Source: Bradyrhizobium sp. BR13661
GTDB lineage: Bacteria > Pseudomonadota > Alphaproteobacteria > Rhizobiales > Xanthobacteraceae
Assembly: GCF_029892425.1 (NCBI RefSeq)
Contig: NZ_JARXWB010000001.1
Location: 310,001-374,000 of the forward strand
DNA: 64,000 nt
Direction of reading: 5' to 3'
Shown here: one piece after another, positions 53,501-60,234 of the stretch
Layout: each line of letters opens with the position of its first letter
Position numbering within the stretch: position 1 is the stretch's first letter
Made by a program: the position numbers and the translations under genes
The notes under the pieces: model-generated
Seen by the model: only the letters and a program-made list of their open reading frames with translations
Databases searched by the model: none
What the model was told of the DNA's origin: nothing

Positions 53501-55611
53501 TTCCGACCGCCACCATCCAGTGCAGCAATTGCCACAACAATTCGGCAACAAGCTTCACGACCTACACCATGAGTCATGCGGCGGTGACGGGCTCGCGCTG
53601 CGATTCCTGTCACAGCGGTTCCTACACCTCGCAAGGTACCAAGGGCGCCTACGGCACAGCCTCCTATGCCGGCCACGTTCCTACCAATGCCAACGACTGT
53701 GCCACCTGCCATGCCAAGGCGGTGAGTGGCGGCTATGTGAGCTGGGCCGGCGGCACCTACGTCCATACGGCGGCCGACACCAATTGCTCGTCTTGTCACA
53801 ACGGCGCGACCGCAACCGGACTGACCACGCCGCCGCACATTCCTGTGACAGGAATCCAATGCAGCAATTGCCACACGTCGAGTGCGACGAGCTTCACGAC
53901 TTATACGATGTCCCATGCGGCGGTTCATGCCACGCGGTGTGACTCCTGCCATAACGGCGCCTACAGGAGCCAGGGCAGCCAGGGTGCGCAAGGGCCAGAT
54001 CACAGCGCCAAGACGCAGGATTGTGGTTGCTGCCACGTGAGGTCGACCACGAGTTTCTCGAGCTGGAGCGACCCGCAGCAGCCCGCAGCCGGCTGCGTCA
54101 CCACCGCGAAAACATTGGTCCCCGCCAAACAGACCAGGCTCGCCACGATGACCAAGTCGATCCAATCCGTCGTCACGCGAACGATCTCCGACGTGACCGC
54201 GATGGTGCGCTCGGCGGCCTCGAAGCTTGGAGGCGCCGCGCCGCAACCGCCTCATCAGACGGGCGTCGCTGCAACGCCCAAGACTGCGCCGACACCCACG
54301 CCGGTGCCGACGGCTGCCCCCGCGCCCACGATGCGCGCCGCGGCTGCGCAGAATCCGGCCAGCACGCTCCTGTTCAACAACAAGCCGGTGTCGACCTCGA
54401 CCTTCGTACCGGGGGCCAAGCCGGCCGATCCCGCCGCGGCGCTTGCTCCTTCGACGCAGGCCAAAGCGAATCCGGCCGCGTCAAACTTCACCAAGGTTGC
54501 GCCGGTCGGACCGAGCGGCACGTCCAAGCCCGGCGTCGCGGCGTCAGCGCCGGCGGTTCTCCCGCCGTCGGCCTCGGCGCCGTCCCCGCTCGCGCAAAAT
54601 TCGGCCCAGGTTCCCAACCCGGTACGAAACATGTTGCCTCCCGCCATCGGTCCCCCGGCCGCGACCGCGCAGAATTTCGGCTCGCCATCGCCGGCTGCAG
54701 GGAACGGAGCGACGGGTCCCTCAGCTCTGGGATTGTCCGGCAGGTTCAACCACGCGACCGCGCGAGGACCATGTGCCACATGCCATAACGGCCGCGATGC
54801 AGCCGGCAAGCCGGCGCGGCACGTCGTCACCAACGCGCCGTGCGAAACCTGCCACAAGAGCACTGTCACCTTCGGCGGCGCCAAGTTCACGCACAATTCC
54901 GCGACGGCCGCATGCGCCTCTTGCCACAACGGCACAGTTGCTGGCGGCAAGCCGCCGAAGCACGTCCCGTCCAGCGCAGCCTGCGAATCCTGTCACAAGA
55001 GCACGACGACGTTTGCCGGCGCACGCTTCAATCACCTGGCGGTGACGGCAACGTGCGCGAGCTGCCACAATGGGACGATCGCCGTCGGCAAGCCGCCGAA
55101 GCACGTGCTCACGACGGCCGCATGCGATAGCTGCCACAAGAGCACGGTGTCCTTTGGCGGTGCGCGGATGGATCACAGCAACGTCACCGTCCCATGCGCC
55201 AATTGCCACAACGGGACGAACGCCCAGGGCAGGGGCCAAAAGCACTTCGTTACGACCCAGCCTTGCGACAGCTGTCATCGCACCAGCAGCTGGACATCGG
55301 TGACCTACCGCCATGCATCGGCGACGTATCCAAATCACGGCGCGACGATTGCCTGCGGGAGTTGCCACACCAGCAACGCGCAGGTCGTGCCCTGGAAGCT
55401 TGCGTCCTACAAGCCCGACTGCGCTGCGTGCCATGCCGCCGAATTCAGGCCGCAGCAGCACATCAAGGCCGCCAAGCCCGTACCGGTCTACTACACGGCT
55501 GCCGAGCTCAAGGACTGCGCCGGTGCCTGCCACCTGTACGCGGACAAGTCACTGACGGCGATCCTGACACGCCGTCCCAAATCACATCGTGTCAACGGAG
55601 GCGGCTGGTGA
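44581..55611 (+). CDS. Giant multihaem cytochrome c, 123 CxxCH plus one CxxxCH
   Basis: Start set at TTG 44581, because GGAGAAGGGG ends just before it; ATG 44614 (MRRARAVLLG) and GTG 44458 are alternatives. About 3,676 residues. Signal peptide with core VLLGAAVACLLVVGG, cut near HALAQG; no lipobox. N-terminal cap (to about residue 259): nine haem motifs in two-haem units with H-x6-CxxCH. Centre (about 260-3160): 26 tandem modules of about 112 residues, each with four motifs in order DTNCxxCH, QCSxCH, RCDxCH, DCxTCH, each preceded by His at x6-7. A degraded 27th module keeps one Cys (54094). Then a haem-free Pro/Ala linker (to about 3387), then a C-terminal cap like the N-cap with ten CxxCH and a final CAGACH (55516-55533). 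All haems should be bis-His. Likely a covalent nanowire; whether periplasmic or external is unknown. Confidence 0.93.
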   Translation: MAECLSHLTRLMRRARAVLLGAAVACLLVVGGLHHALAQGSSFDHFATGFPLTGSHQTVDCGSCHGSGRFKATPTACVGCHNGAQTSGKPVNHPRTSPLCGVCHQTTRWNDIRVIDHTQATDTCAACHNGTMARGRPSNHMPTVAPCETCHKTTASFALATRMDHTGITGGCATCHNGTTALGKPATHVPTVMPCETCHTSTVSFAIVTKFDHTGITSGCASCHNNVTALGKPGNHVPTNLPCETCHASTVSFAGAIYRHKPSDTNCTSCHDNVVASGMATPPHIPARGVQCSQCHTNTAPSFTSYTMNHAAVVGTRCDSCHNGSYTAEGSKGAFGTAQHPNHVATSGQDCVTCHASAANSYISWSGATFVHQAADTNCASCHNGAVALGQTTPPHVPIGAVQCSQCHTNSASSFATYNMNHAAVSASRCDSCHNGSFANEGTAGAQGSSSFANHVATGGRDCITCHARAAASFTSWSGGKYLHAASDTNCSSCHNGATAPGMTTPPHIPSGSAQCSNCHTNTASSFATYTMNHTAVTAVRCDACHSGAYTGEGSKGAFGTSSYPGHIATAGRDCATCHTNAAPAFASFAGAVYVHLATDTNCSSCHNGTTATGKATSHVPVGTVQCSSCHTSAAVSFVAYTMNHASVSSNRCDSCHNGSYVGQGTKGALGNSSYPGHVATNGQDCITCHASATAGFVSWAGAVYVHQPSDTNCASCHNGTIATGNSTPPHIPASGVQCSGCHSNTAASFTSYTMNHAAVSASRCDSCHNGSFTGQGTKGAFATTAYPGHVFTAGRDCSTCHASAMTSFSSWAGGAYVHAASDTNCVSCHDGLMATGMTTPPHVPSGSTQCSNCHSNTAANFTSYTMNHSAVSALRCDACHNGAYGSEGSKGALGTASYPGHVPTNSWDCATCHAKAAASFTNWSGGSYVHGASDTNCVNCHNGKTATGFTTPPHVPTASTQCSNCHSNTAASFVSYTMNHAAVATVRCDACHSGSFTSQGSSGAQGTASYPNHVATAGRDCVTCHANTGFTSWAGGLYVHQASDTNCNSCHNGRTATGLTTPPHIPTGTIQCSSCHSNTAASFASYTMNHTAVAATRCDSCHNGSYAGEGTKGAYGTTFYAGHLPTNGNDCATCHTKAASGGYVTWAGAVYVHQAGDVNCANCHNGTIATGHTTPPHVPVGTLQCSNCHTNTAQSFVTYAMNHAAVSASRCDSCHNGSFASQGNMGAYGTANHPGHVATNGQDCIACHAKAATGFTSWANGTYVHQASDTNCIGCHGGGAATGMATPPHIPSGTVQCSNCHSNTAASFATYTMNHAAVSAVRCDACHNGSYTTEGAKGAQGTASYPNHVATSGRDCVTCHASAAASFTAWSGGTYVHQPADTACSTCHNGKTALGLATPPHVPVGTVQCSNCHVNTAASFVTYTMSHAAVGASRCDSCHNGSYTGEGSRGAQGTSSFTGHVATNGWDCVTCHATAATAFTSWAGGKYVHQAGDTNCSSCHNNTTALGMTTPPHIPSATVQCSHCHTSTAASFTTYAMTHSAVSAMRCDACHNGSFASQGSSGALGTAAHPNHVATAGRDCVTCHAAAAASFSSWAGATYNHQAADTNCSICHNGSNALGLTTPPHIPSATVQCSNCHTSTATSFVTYTMNHSAVSTMRCDACHNGSYASEGTKGALATTAYAGHVATSGRDCVTCHASAAASFTAWTGGTYVHQPADTACSNCHNGKTALGLTTPPHVPVGTVQCSSCHANTAASFTAYTMSHSAVSASRCDSCHNGTYTGEGSRGAQGTASFSGHVATNGWDCATCHASAATTFSSWAGGKYTHQAGDTNCSSCHNNTIALGMTTPPHIPSAAVQCSHCHTNTAASFTTYAMTHSAVSALRCDACHNGSFASQGSSGALGTAAYANHVATAGRDCVTCHAAAAASFSSWAGATYSHQAADTNCASCHNGTNALGMTTPPHIPSATVQCSNCHTNTAASFVTYTMSHSAVSTMRCDACHNGSYTSEGTKGAYATTAYAGHVATGGRDCATCHATAASSGYVSWSGAIYSHLPTDTNCANCHNGTTATGNTTPPHIPATNIQCSNCHTSSAVSFVTYTMNHVAVSAARCDSCHNGSFAAEGTKGAYGTANYSGHVATGGRDCATCHATAVSGGYASWAGGTYPHQPTDTNCASCHNGTTATGNTTPPHIPMTGVQCSNCHSNTATSFISYTMNHAAVGAARCDSCHNGSFTSQGAKGAYGTASYPGHVATSGRDCATCHASAVSGGYASWTGGTYAHQASDTNCVSCHNGTSALGLTTPPHIPTGSVQCSNCHSNSAASFVSYTMNHAAVAGTRCDACHNGSYATEGTKGALGTSSRPNHIATGGRDCVTCHASAASTYTSWAGGGYVHQATDTNCSSCHNGSTALGLTTPPHVPVGAVQCSNCHTSTAASFVSYTMNHSAVSVSRCDSCHNGSYASEGTKGAQGTASRANHVATAGRDCVTCHAAAAASFSSWAGATYSHQAADTNCASCHNGTNALGMTTPPHIPSATVQCSNCHTNTAASFVTYTMSHSAVSTMRCDACHNGSYTSEGTKGAYATTAYAGHVATGGRDCVTCHASAAASFTAWTGGTYAHQATDTNCISCHNGSTALGLTTPPHIPTGSVQCSNCHNSSAASFVTYTMNHAAVTGTRCDACHNGSYATEGTKGALGTSSYPNHIATGGRDCVTCHSSAASTYTSWAGGGYVHQATDTNCSSCHSGSIALGLTTPPHVPVGAVQCSNCHSNTAASFVTYTMNHTAVSASRCDSCHNGSYTSEGTKGAQGTASYANHVATGGRDCMTCHASSTTSFASWSGGTYAHQAADTNCRTCHNGSIARGLTTPPHIPTAGAQCSNCHTSSAVSFVTYTMNHATVSASRCDACHNGSYTSEGTKGAMGTASYPGHVATGGRDCITCHAGAATSFASWSGGAYIHLATDTNCVGCHNGATATGMTTPPHIPTATIQCSNCHNNSATSFTTYTMSHAAVTGSRCDSCHSGSYTSQGTKGAYGTASYAGHVPTNANDCATCHAKAVSGGYVSWAGGTYVHTAADTNCSSCHNGATATGLTTPPHIPVTGIQCSNCHTSSATSFTTYTMSHAAVHATRCDSCHNGAYRSQGSQGAQGPDHSAKTQDCGCCHVRSTTSFSSWSDPQQPAAGCVTTAKTLVPAKQTRLATMTKSIQSVVTRTISDVTAMVRSAASKLGGAAPQPPHQTGVAATPKTAPTPTPVPTAAPAPTMRAAAAQNPASTLLFNNKPVSTSTFVPGAKPADPAAALAPSTQAKANPAASNFTKVAPVGPSGTSKPGVAASAPAVLPPSASAPSPLAQNSAQVPNPVRNMLPPAIGPPAATAQNFGSPSPAAGNGATGPSALGLSGRFNHATARGPCATCHNGRDAAGKPARHVVTNAPCETCHKSTVTFGGAKFTHNSATAACASCHNGTVAGGKPPKHVPSSAACESCHKSTTTFAGARFNHLAVTATCASCHNGTIAVGKPPKHVLTTAACDSCHKSTVSFGGARMDHSNVTVPCANCHNGTNAQGRGQKHFVTTQPCDSCHRTSSWTSVTYRHASATYPNHGATIACGSCHTSNAQVVPWKLASYKPDCAACHAAEFRPQQHIKAAKPVPVYYTAAELKDCAGACHLYADKSLTAILTRRPKSHRVNGGGW
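45350..54080 (+). repeat. 26 tandem ~336-bp coding repeats (four-haem modules)
   Basis: The DTNC/DTAC/DVNC codons that open each module recur at about 45370, 45709, 46040, 46378, 46711, 47048, 47386, 47710, 48052, 48387, 48724, 49060, 49396, 49733, 50069, 50405, 50744, 51080, 51419, 51758, 52094, 52430, 52767, 53100, 53437 and 53775. Spacing is 324-342 bp. Lengths vary by whole codons at the loop after the fourth haem (AAASF versus VSGGY types). Confidence 0.95.
48890..50540 (+). repeat. Higher-order duplication of about 1 kb inside the haem repeats
   Basis: Three-module block starting near 48890 (YTGEGSRGAQGT ... SHCHT ... FASQGSSGALGTAA) is repeated about 1,008 bp later near 49900 with few residue changes, so modules 11-13 and 14-16 are tandem copies. 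Confidence 0.8.
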
Positions 55612-58600
55612 TCGCATACGCTTCCAATAGGCTTCGCCTGAGATCTGCTTACGGCCGCACAGCGGTCGTATTTGGAGCCCTTTTGGCGGCGGTCGTGCTG
55701 CCCACGCCCGGTACGCTGGCCCAGCCGGTGATCGACCAGTTCGTGGCAAGCGCCGCCGTAACTGCGTCCGGCAATTGCAGCGTGCTGCGCGTCAACTTCA
55801 ATTGGCGTGTTCGCTATACCGGGCACTTTCCCCCGGATCGCGGCAGCCAGTTGCGGATCTCGCTTCAGCTGGTCGATCGGGACGCCGTGGTCGACGGCCG
55901 CCTGACCCCCCGGGAAGGCGTCAGAGTCGACAACGGCGCCGCAGCCGGAATTGTCGCGGTCGACCTTGCGCTCGATCAGTCGATTGGTCCCGTGCTGGAG
56001 ATTCGGTTCGCCCGACCGACCGCCTATCAGGTCGTGCAGTCGGGCAGCTTTGAGCAGGTGGCGGTCGCGATCTCGAAGAACGGGTCGGCCGCGACGTGCA
56101 AGGTGAGCGGGGTTGGAAAGTCGGGCCTGCCGAGCGGCGCTGGCCCGGATAAGCTCGGGGCCGATGTCGGCAAGTCCGTGCGAAGCGCGCCCGCACGCGC
56201 CGGCGGCGTGTCGGAGAGTGATGCGAAGGCAATCGACGCCTCGATGGATGAGGCACGCGCGGCGATCAAGAAAAGCAACTTCGCCGAAGCCGCCGACCTC
56301 CTGAAGAAGGTTCTGAAATATCCGGAAAACAAGTCCAGCGCCGAGGCGCAGGAATTGCTCGGCGTCGTCAGGCTGAAGGCCGGACAACGCACGGCCGCGA
56401 GGGCCGAATTCGAGGACTATCTGCGACGATACCCGGATGGCGAGGGCGCGGAGCGCGTTCGCCAGCGCCTCGCGGCCCTGCTCACCGCCGAGGGAGCGGC
56501 GCCCGAGAAGCTGCGCGGCAGCATCGATGTCTCACCCGGCGCGGGCGAGCCGAAGAAGACGGGATCGACCGGGGAGACCCGGTGGTCGGTGTCCGGCAGC
56601 GTCTCGGGTTTCTACATCACCAATGACAGTGCGACCACGGCGAAGGATCTGTCGACGGCGCCGAACCCCAACGCCGATCCTGATGCGCACCGCTCGCACC
56701 TCAATACGCTGCTCGCCAACTACGACATGTTCGGCACCGCCGACAACGACCAGATCAAAGCCAAGTTCAAGCTTGCATTCACGCAGGAACATCAGCTCGA
56801 CAACCGGACAGACAAGTACGGTGTCTCGACCGCGAGCGTGGACTATACGCTCAAGGAGTACGACGTGACCGCCAGGGTCGGTCGCCAGTCGCGCAATACG
56901 GGCGGCGTGATCGGCCGGTTCGATGGCGCCGTCGTGAGCTGGCAGCAAAGTCCCGATCTGCGCTTCAACGTCCTGGCTGGATCTCCGAACTGGAGCCGCT
57001 TCGATGCGCCGTTTGCGAACGGCAAGAGCCTATACGGAACGAGCGTCGATTTCGGCAAATGGTTCGGCGTGCTCGAGACCAGCCTGTTCGCAATCGAGCA
57101 GTATGATCGCGACATCATCGATCGCCGCGCCGTAGGCGCCGAGTTCCGCTATTTCGACAGGAACAAGTCGGCGCTGGGGACCCTCGATTACGACGTTCAC
57201 TTCAACCGGCTCAACGCTGCGATCTTCTCCGGCACCTATACGCTGGAGGACAAGTCAGTGATCAACACCGCTCTCGACTATCGGAAGGTGCCGTATCTGT
57301 CGACCTGGAACGCGCTCCAGGGCCAGCCCTTCCTGACCCTGTACGACATGATGAAGTTCAACACGGCGGAAGAGGTCAGGCAGTTCGCGATCGATCGCAC
57401 GCCGACCTTCGAATCCGCAATGGTGAGCTACTCGCGTCCGCTCAGCGAGACCTACCAGATCGGCGCCGACGCGACGGTGACCAATCTCTCCGGCACCATG
57501 CCGTCCGGCGGCGTCGACGGCACGCCGGCGAGCGGGCTTGAATATTACGTGTCCACCCAGCTCACAGGGACCGGCATCTTCAAACCCGGTGACCTCCTGA
57601 TGGGCGCGGTCCGCTACGCCAGCCTTTCCGATTCAAAAATCTACGTCCTCGATCTGAACACGCGCTACCCGGTGACGCCGGATCTCAGCGTTAGCCCACG
57701 GCTGCGTCTCGGATACCGCAGGGGTGTCGGGACAGATCTCAGGGAGATCACGGTGCTGCCGTCGTTCCTGGTCAACTACATCTGGTGGAAAGGCGTCAGC
57801 CTGGAGGCCGAGATCGGGACCAAATATCTGGAAAGCACGCTGTCCGGCGTCAAGTCGACCACCAAGGATCTGTTTGCCACGCTCGGCATTCGCAAGGATT
57901 TCGGCACCGACGGCGTCACGCAATGCCACGCGTCGGCTGTGAGTTGCGCGTGGGCGAAGCCAGCCGGCACTCCGGCGGCTGCGGGGCGAGCAGGGACTTC
58001 CCCGCCGCTGGTTGCGGGCTACGCCATCGAGACCGGATTGCGATACTGGTTCAGCTCCGCGAAGAACCGATACAGCTATTTCGCCGATTCGACTCCCAGC
58101 ACCGAAGTCTCGCGCCTGAGCTACGGTGGCCTGGCGGGCCATTCGGGCGAAGTATTCTTCCGCGTCGATGCGCTGGATGGGCCGCTGACCAACATGTTCG
58201 TCAAGGGATTTGTCGGGGCCGGCAAGATCACAAGCGGCAAGCTGTTCGACGAGGATTTCCAGCCCTTTGTGGATCCGTCGTCGAAGACGAGCAGCAGCGC
58301 TCGCGGCAACCTGCAGTATGCCAGCATCGATCTCGGCTACAATCTCCTGCAGATCGATCGTTTCCGCTTCGGCGCGTTCGTCGGATATCACCATTGGCTC
58401 GAGACGGTGGATGTGCGGGGCTGCACCCAGATCGGAGGCAATCCGTTCATCTGCGCGCCAGCGTTGCCCGCCAATCTGAAAGTCATCACCGAGCAGGACC
58501 GCTGGGAAACCGGCCGTGCCGGCATTTCGGTCGAGGCGCGCCTGTTGGATCGGCTGACTTGGCAAGCCGAAATCGCTTATGCGTGGACCACGCAGCATGC

Positions 58601-58829
58601 GACCGACACGCACTATCTTACGTTCGGCCGGGATCCTGCGTCGGGTCGCGGACAGGGCTTCCAGACGGAATCGACTCTCAAATATCAGCTGAACGACAGT
58701 TTCGAGATCGGCATCGGTGGGCGCTGGTGGCATTTCAACACGGACGCGATCGATTCCTTCGACCAGATGCTGCGCTACACGACCGACCGATACGGCGTGT
58801 TCGTTCAGGGAACCTACAAGTTCAACTAA
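55608..58829 (+). CDS. Outer-membrane beta-barrel protein with periplasmic TPR part
   Basis: GTG 55608 overlaps the giant cytochrome stop (GTGA), giving 1,073 residues. Signal peptide FGALLAAVVLPTPGTLAQP. Residues about 40-190 form an all-beta region; about 200-300 carry TPR-like helices (FAEAADLLKKVLKYPENK, AEAQELLGVVRLKAGQRT). About 330 to the end is a long series of alternating amphipathic strands with aromatic girdle residues, ending GTYKFN, typical of outer-membrane barrels. Strict coupling to the cytochrome suggests a porin-cytochrome conduit of the MtrB/PioB kind in function, but no sequence match to those was tested. Exopolysaccharide-export barrels with TPR parts are the main alternative. 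Confidence 0.8.
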   Translation: MIAYASNRLRLRSAYGRTAVVFGALLAAVVLPTPGTLAQPVIDQFVASAAVTASGNCSVLRVNFNWRVRYTGHFPPDRGSQLRISLQLVDRDAVVDGRLTPREGVRVDNGAAAGIVAVDLALDQSIGPVLEIRFARPTAYQVVQSGSFEQVAVAISKNGSAATCKVSGVGKSGLPSGAGPDKLGADVGKSVRSAPARAGGVSESDAKAIDASMDEARAAIKKSNFAEAADLLKKVLKYPENKSSAEAQELLGVVRLKAGQRTAARAEFEDYLRRYPDGEGAERVRQRLAALLTAEGAAPEKLRGSIDVSPGAGEPKKTGSTGETRWSVSGSVSGFYITNDSATTAKDLSTAPNPNADPDAHRSHLNTLLANYDMFGTADNDQIKAKFKLAFTQEHQLDNRTDKYGVSTASVDYTLKEYDVTARVGRQSRNTGGVIGRFDGAVVSWQQSPDLRFNVLAGSPNWSRFDAPFANGKSLYGTSVDFGKWFGVLETSLFAIEQYDRDIIDRRAVGAEFRYFDRNKSALGTLDYDVHFNRLNAAIFSGTYTLEDKSVINTALDYRKVPYLSTWNALQGQPFLTLYDMMKFNTAEEVRQFAIDRTPTFESAMVSYSRPLSETYQIGADATVTNLSGTMPSGGVDGTPASGLEYYVSTQLTGTGIFKPGDLLMGAVRYASLSDSKIYVLDLNTRYPVTPDLSVSPRLRLGYRRGVGTDLREITVLPSFLVNYIWWKGVSLEAEIGTKYLESTLSGVKSTTKDLFATLGIRKDFGTDGVTQCHASAVSCAWAKPAGTPAAAGRAGTSPPLVAGYAIETGLRYWFSSAKNRYSYFADSTPSTEVSRLSYGGLAGHSGEVFFRVDALDGPLTNMFVKGFVGAGKITSGKLFDEDFQPFVDPSSKTSSSARGNLQYASIDLGYNLLQIDRFRFGAFVGYHHWLETVDVRGCTQIGGNPFICAPALPANLKVITEQDRWETGRAGISVEARLLDRLTWQAEIAYAWTTQHATDTHYLTFGRDPASGRGQGFQTESTLKYQLNDSFEIGIGGRWWHFNTDAIDSFDQMLRYTTDRYGVFVQGTYKFN

Positions 58830-58853
58830 CCAACAAAGGACGGGAGCGAGGCC

Positions 58854-60098
58854 ATGAACTATCTCGACAGGTCGATTGCGGGCAGCTTTGACTATGATGT
58901 GTCCTTCGACGCCGCTTTGGCGCGGCTGCGCGACGAGCGCCGCTATCGCGTGTTTGCCGATCTGGAACGGCTTGCAGGACAGTTTCCGCGCGCGATCTGG
59001 CATTCGCCGACAGGACCTCGGGAGGTCGTGATCTGGTGCTCGAACGACTATCTCGGGATGGCGCAGCATCCCGCCGTCGTGAGCGCGATGGTATCGACGG
59101 CCTGGCGCATGGGAACCGGCGCCGGCGGCACCCGGAATATCGCCGGGACCAATCATCCGCTCATCGAGCTGGAGCGCGAGCTCGCTTCTCTGCACGGCAA
59201 GGAGGCCGCCCTCGTGTTCACCTCCGGCTATGTGTCGAACCAGACTGGCATTGCAACGATCGCGAAGCTGTTGCCGAACTGTCTTCTGCTGTCCGACGAG
59301 CTGAATCACAACTCCATGATTGAGGGCGTCCGCCAATCCGGCGCCGAAAGGCAGATCTGGCGCCACAACGACATCGGGCATCTTGAAGAGTTGCTGCGCG
59401 CCGCCGACTCGGGCCGACCCAAGCTGATCCTCTGCGAGAGTCTGTATTCGATGGACGGTGACGTTGCGCCGCTGCACGAAATCTGCGACCTCGCCGAGCG
59501 CTATGGCGCAATGACCTATGTCGACGAGGTCCATGCCGTCGGAATGTATGGAGCGCAGGGCGGCGGGATCGCCGAGCGCGACGGCGTCGCGTCGCGTATC
59601 GACATTCTGGAAGGAACGCTCGCCAAGGCGTTTGGCTGTCTCGGCGGCTACATCGCGGCGAACGCGAACGTCATCGATGCCGTGCGGTCCTATGCGCCAG
59701 GATTCATCTTCACAACCGCGCTGCCGCCGGCAATTTGTGCCGCGGCGACCGCGGCGATCCGGCATCTCAAGATCTCGCAAAAGGAGCGCGATCGCCACCA
59801 GGACCGCGCGGCTCGTGTAAAGTCTATGCTCAGAGCTGCAAGGTTGCCGCTCATGCCAAGCGACACGCATATTGTACCCCTTTACGTCGGCGATGCCGAG
59901 CGGTGCAAGCTCGCTTCGGACATGCTGCTGTCCGACTACGGCATCTATATCCAACCGATCAACTATCCGACTGTGCCACGGGGCCGCGAGCGGCTTCGGA
60001 TCACGCCGTCGCCCTTGCATGACGATCGGCTCGTTGATCAACTTGGACAGGCCTTGTCAGAAGTGTGGGATCGCATTGGGATTCCGCTGTCGCGATGA
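58854..60098 (+). CDS. hemA: 5-aminolevulinate synthase, cluster copy
   Basis: 414 residues of the PLP alpha-oxoamine synthase family. [19 protein letters not shown] and [13 protein letters not shown] single out ALA synthase from Bio[17 protein letters not shown] and [14 protein letters not shown] hold the PLP Asp and Lys. It makes 5-aminolevulinate from glycine and succinyl-CoA, the first step of haem synthesis in alphaproteobacteria. It follows the barrel gene by 24 nt with a good ribosome site (AAAGGACGGGAG). A second copy elsewhere is expected; here it would feed haem demand of the giant cytochrome. Confidence 0.93.
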   Translation: MNYLDRSIAGSFDYDVSFDAALARLRDERRYRVFADLERLAGQFPRAIWHSPTGPREVVIWCSNDYLGMAQHPAVVSAMVSTAWRMGTGAGGTRNIAGTNHPLIELERELASLHGKEAALVFTSGYVSNQTGIATIAKLLPNCLLLSDELNHNSMIEGVRQSGAERQIWRHNDIGHLEELLRAADSGRPKLILCESLYSMDGDVAPLHEICDLAERYGAMTYVDEVHAVGMYGAQGGGIAERDGVASRIDILEGTLAKAFGCLGGYIAANANVIDAVRSYAPGFIFTTALPPAICAAATAAIRHLKISQKERDRHQDRAARVKSMLRAARLPLMPSDTHIVPLYVGDAERCKLASDMLLSDYGIYIQPINYPTVPRGRERLRITPSPLHDDRLVDQLGQALSEVWDRIGIPLSR

Positions 60099-60196
60099 GT
60101 AAGCCGAACAAGCCATGCAATGGCGCGAGCGCTCTTTGCGCCCTTGCATCCACCCCGGAGTGTACCCGCCGCTTTTTTTTGGAACCCGAACTTTCC

Positions 60197-60212
60197 TTCA
60201 GGTCAGGTTCAG
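60197..60212 (+). promoter_or_regulatory. TTCAG-N6-TTCAG box before a structured non-coding stretch
   Basis: TTCAGGTCAGGTTCAG with 11-bp period, on the plus strand, where no plus-strand protein gene follows. Transcription would enter the hairpin region at 60241-60317. Confidence 0.5.
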
Positions 60213-60234
60213 CTAGGCGAGTTAAGCCATAGGC

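Noticed and set aside
45350..54080. CRISPR-like or satellite repeat array
   Set aside because: The period (about 336 bp) is in frame with one long coding sequence and encodes regular haem motifs; no short repeat-spacer structure.
52276..54255. 659-aa minus ORF and several other long antisense ORFs opposite the haem repeats (for example 46111-47223, 47362-48450, 49465-50580)
   Set aside because: Repeat periodicity and high G+C keep the other frames open; the translations are Arg/Ala/Val/Gly-rich with no recognisable domain.
57633..60041. 802-aa minus ORF opposite the barrel and hemA genes
   Set aside because: Composition is that of an antisense frame and it covers two well-recognised genes.
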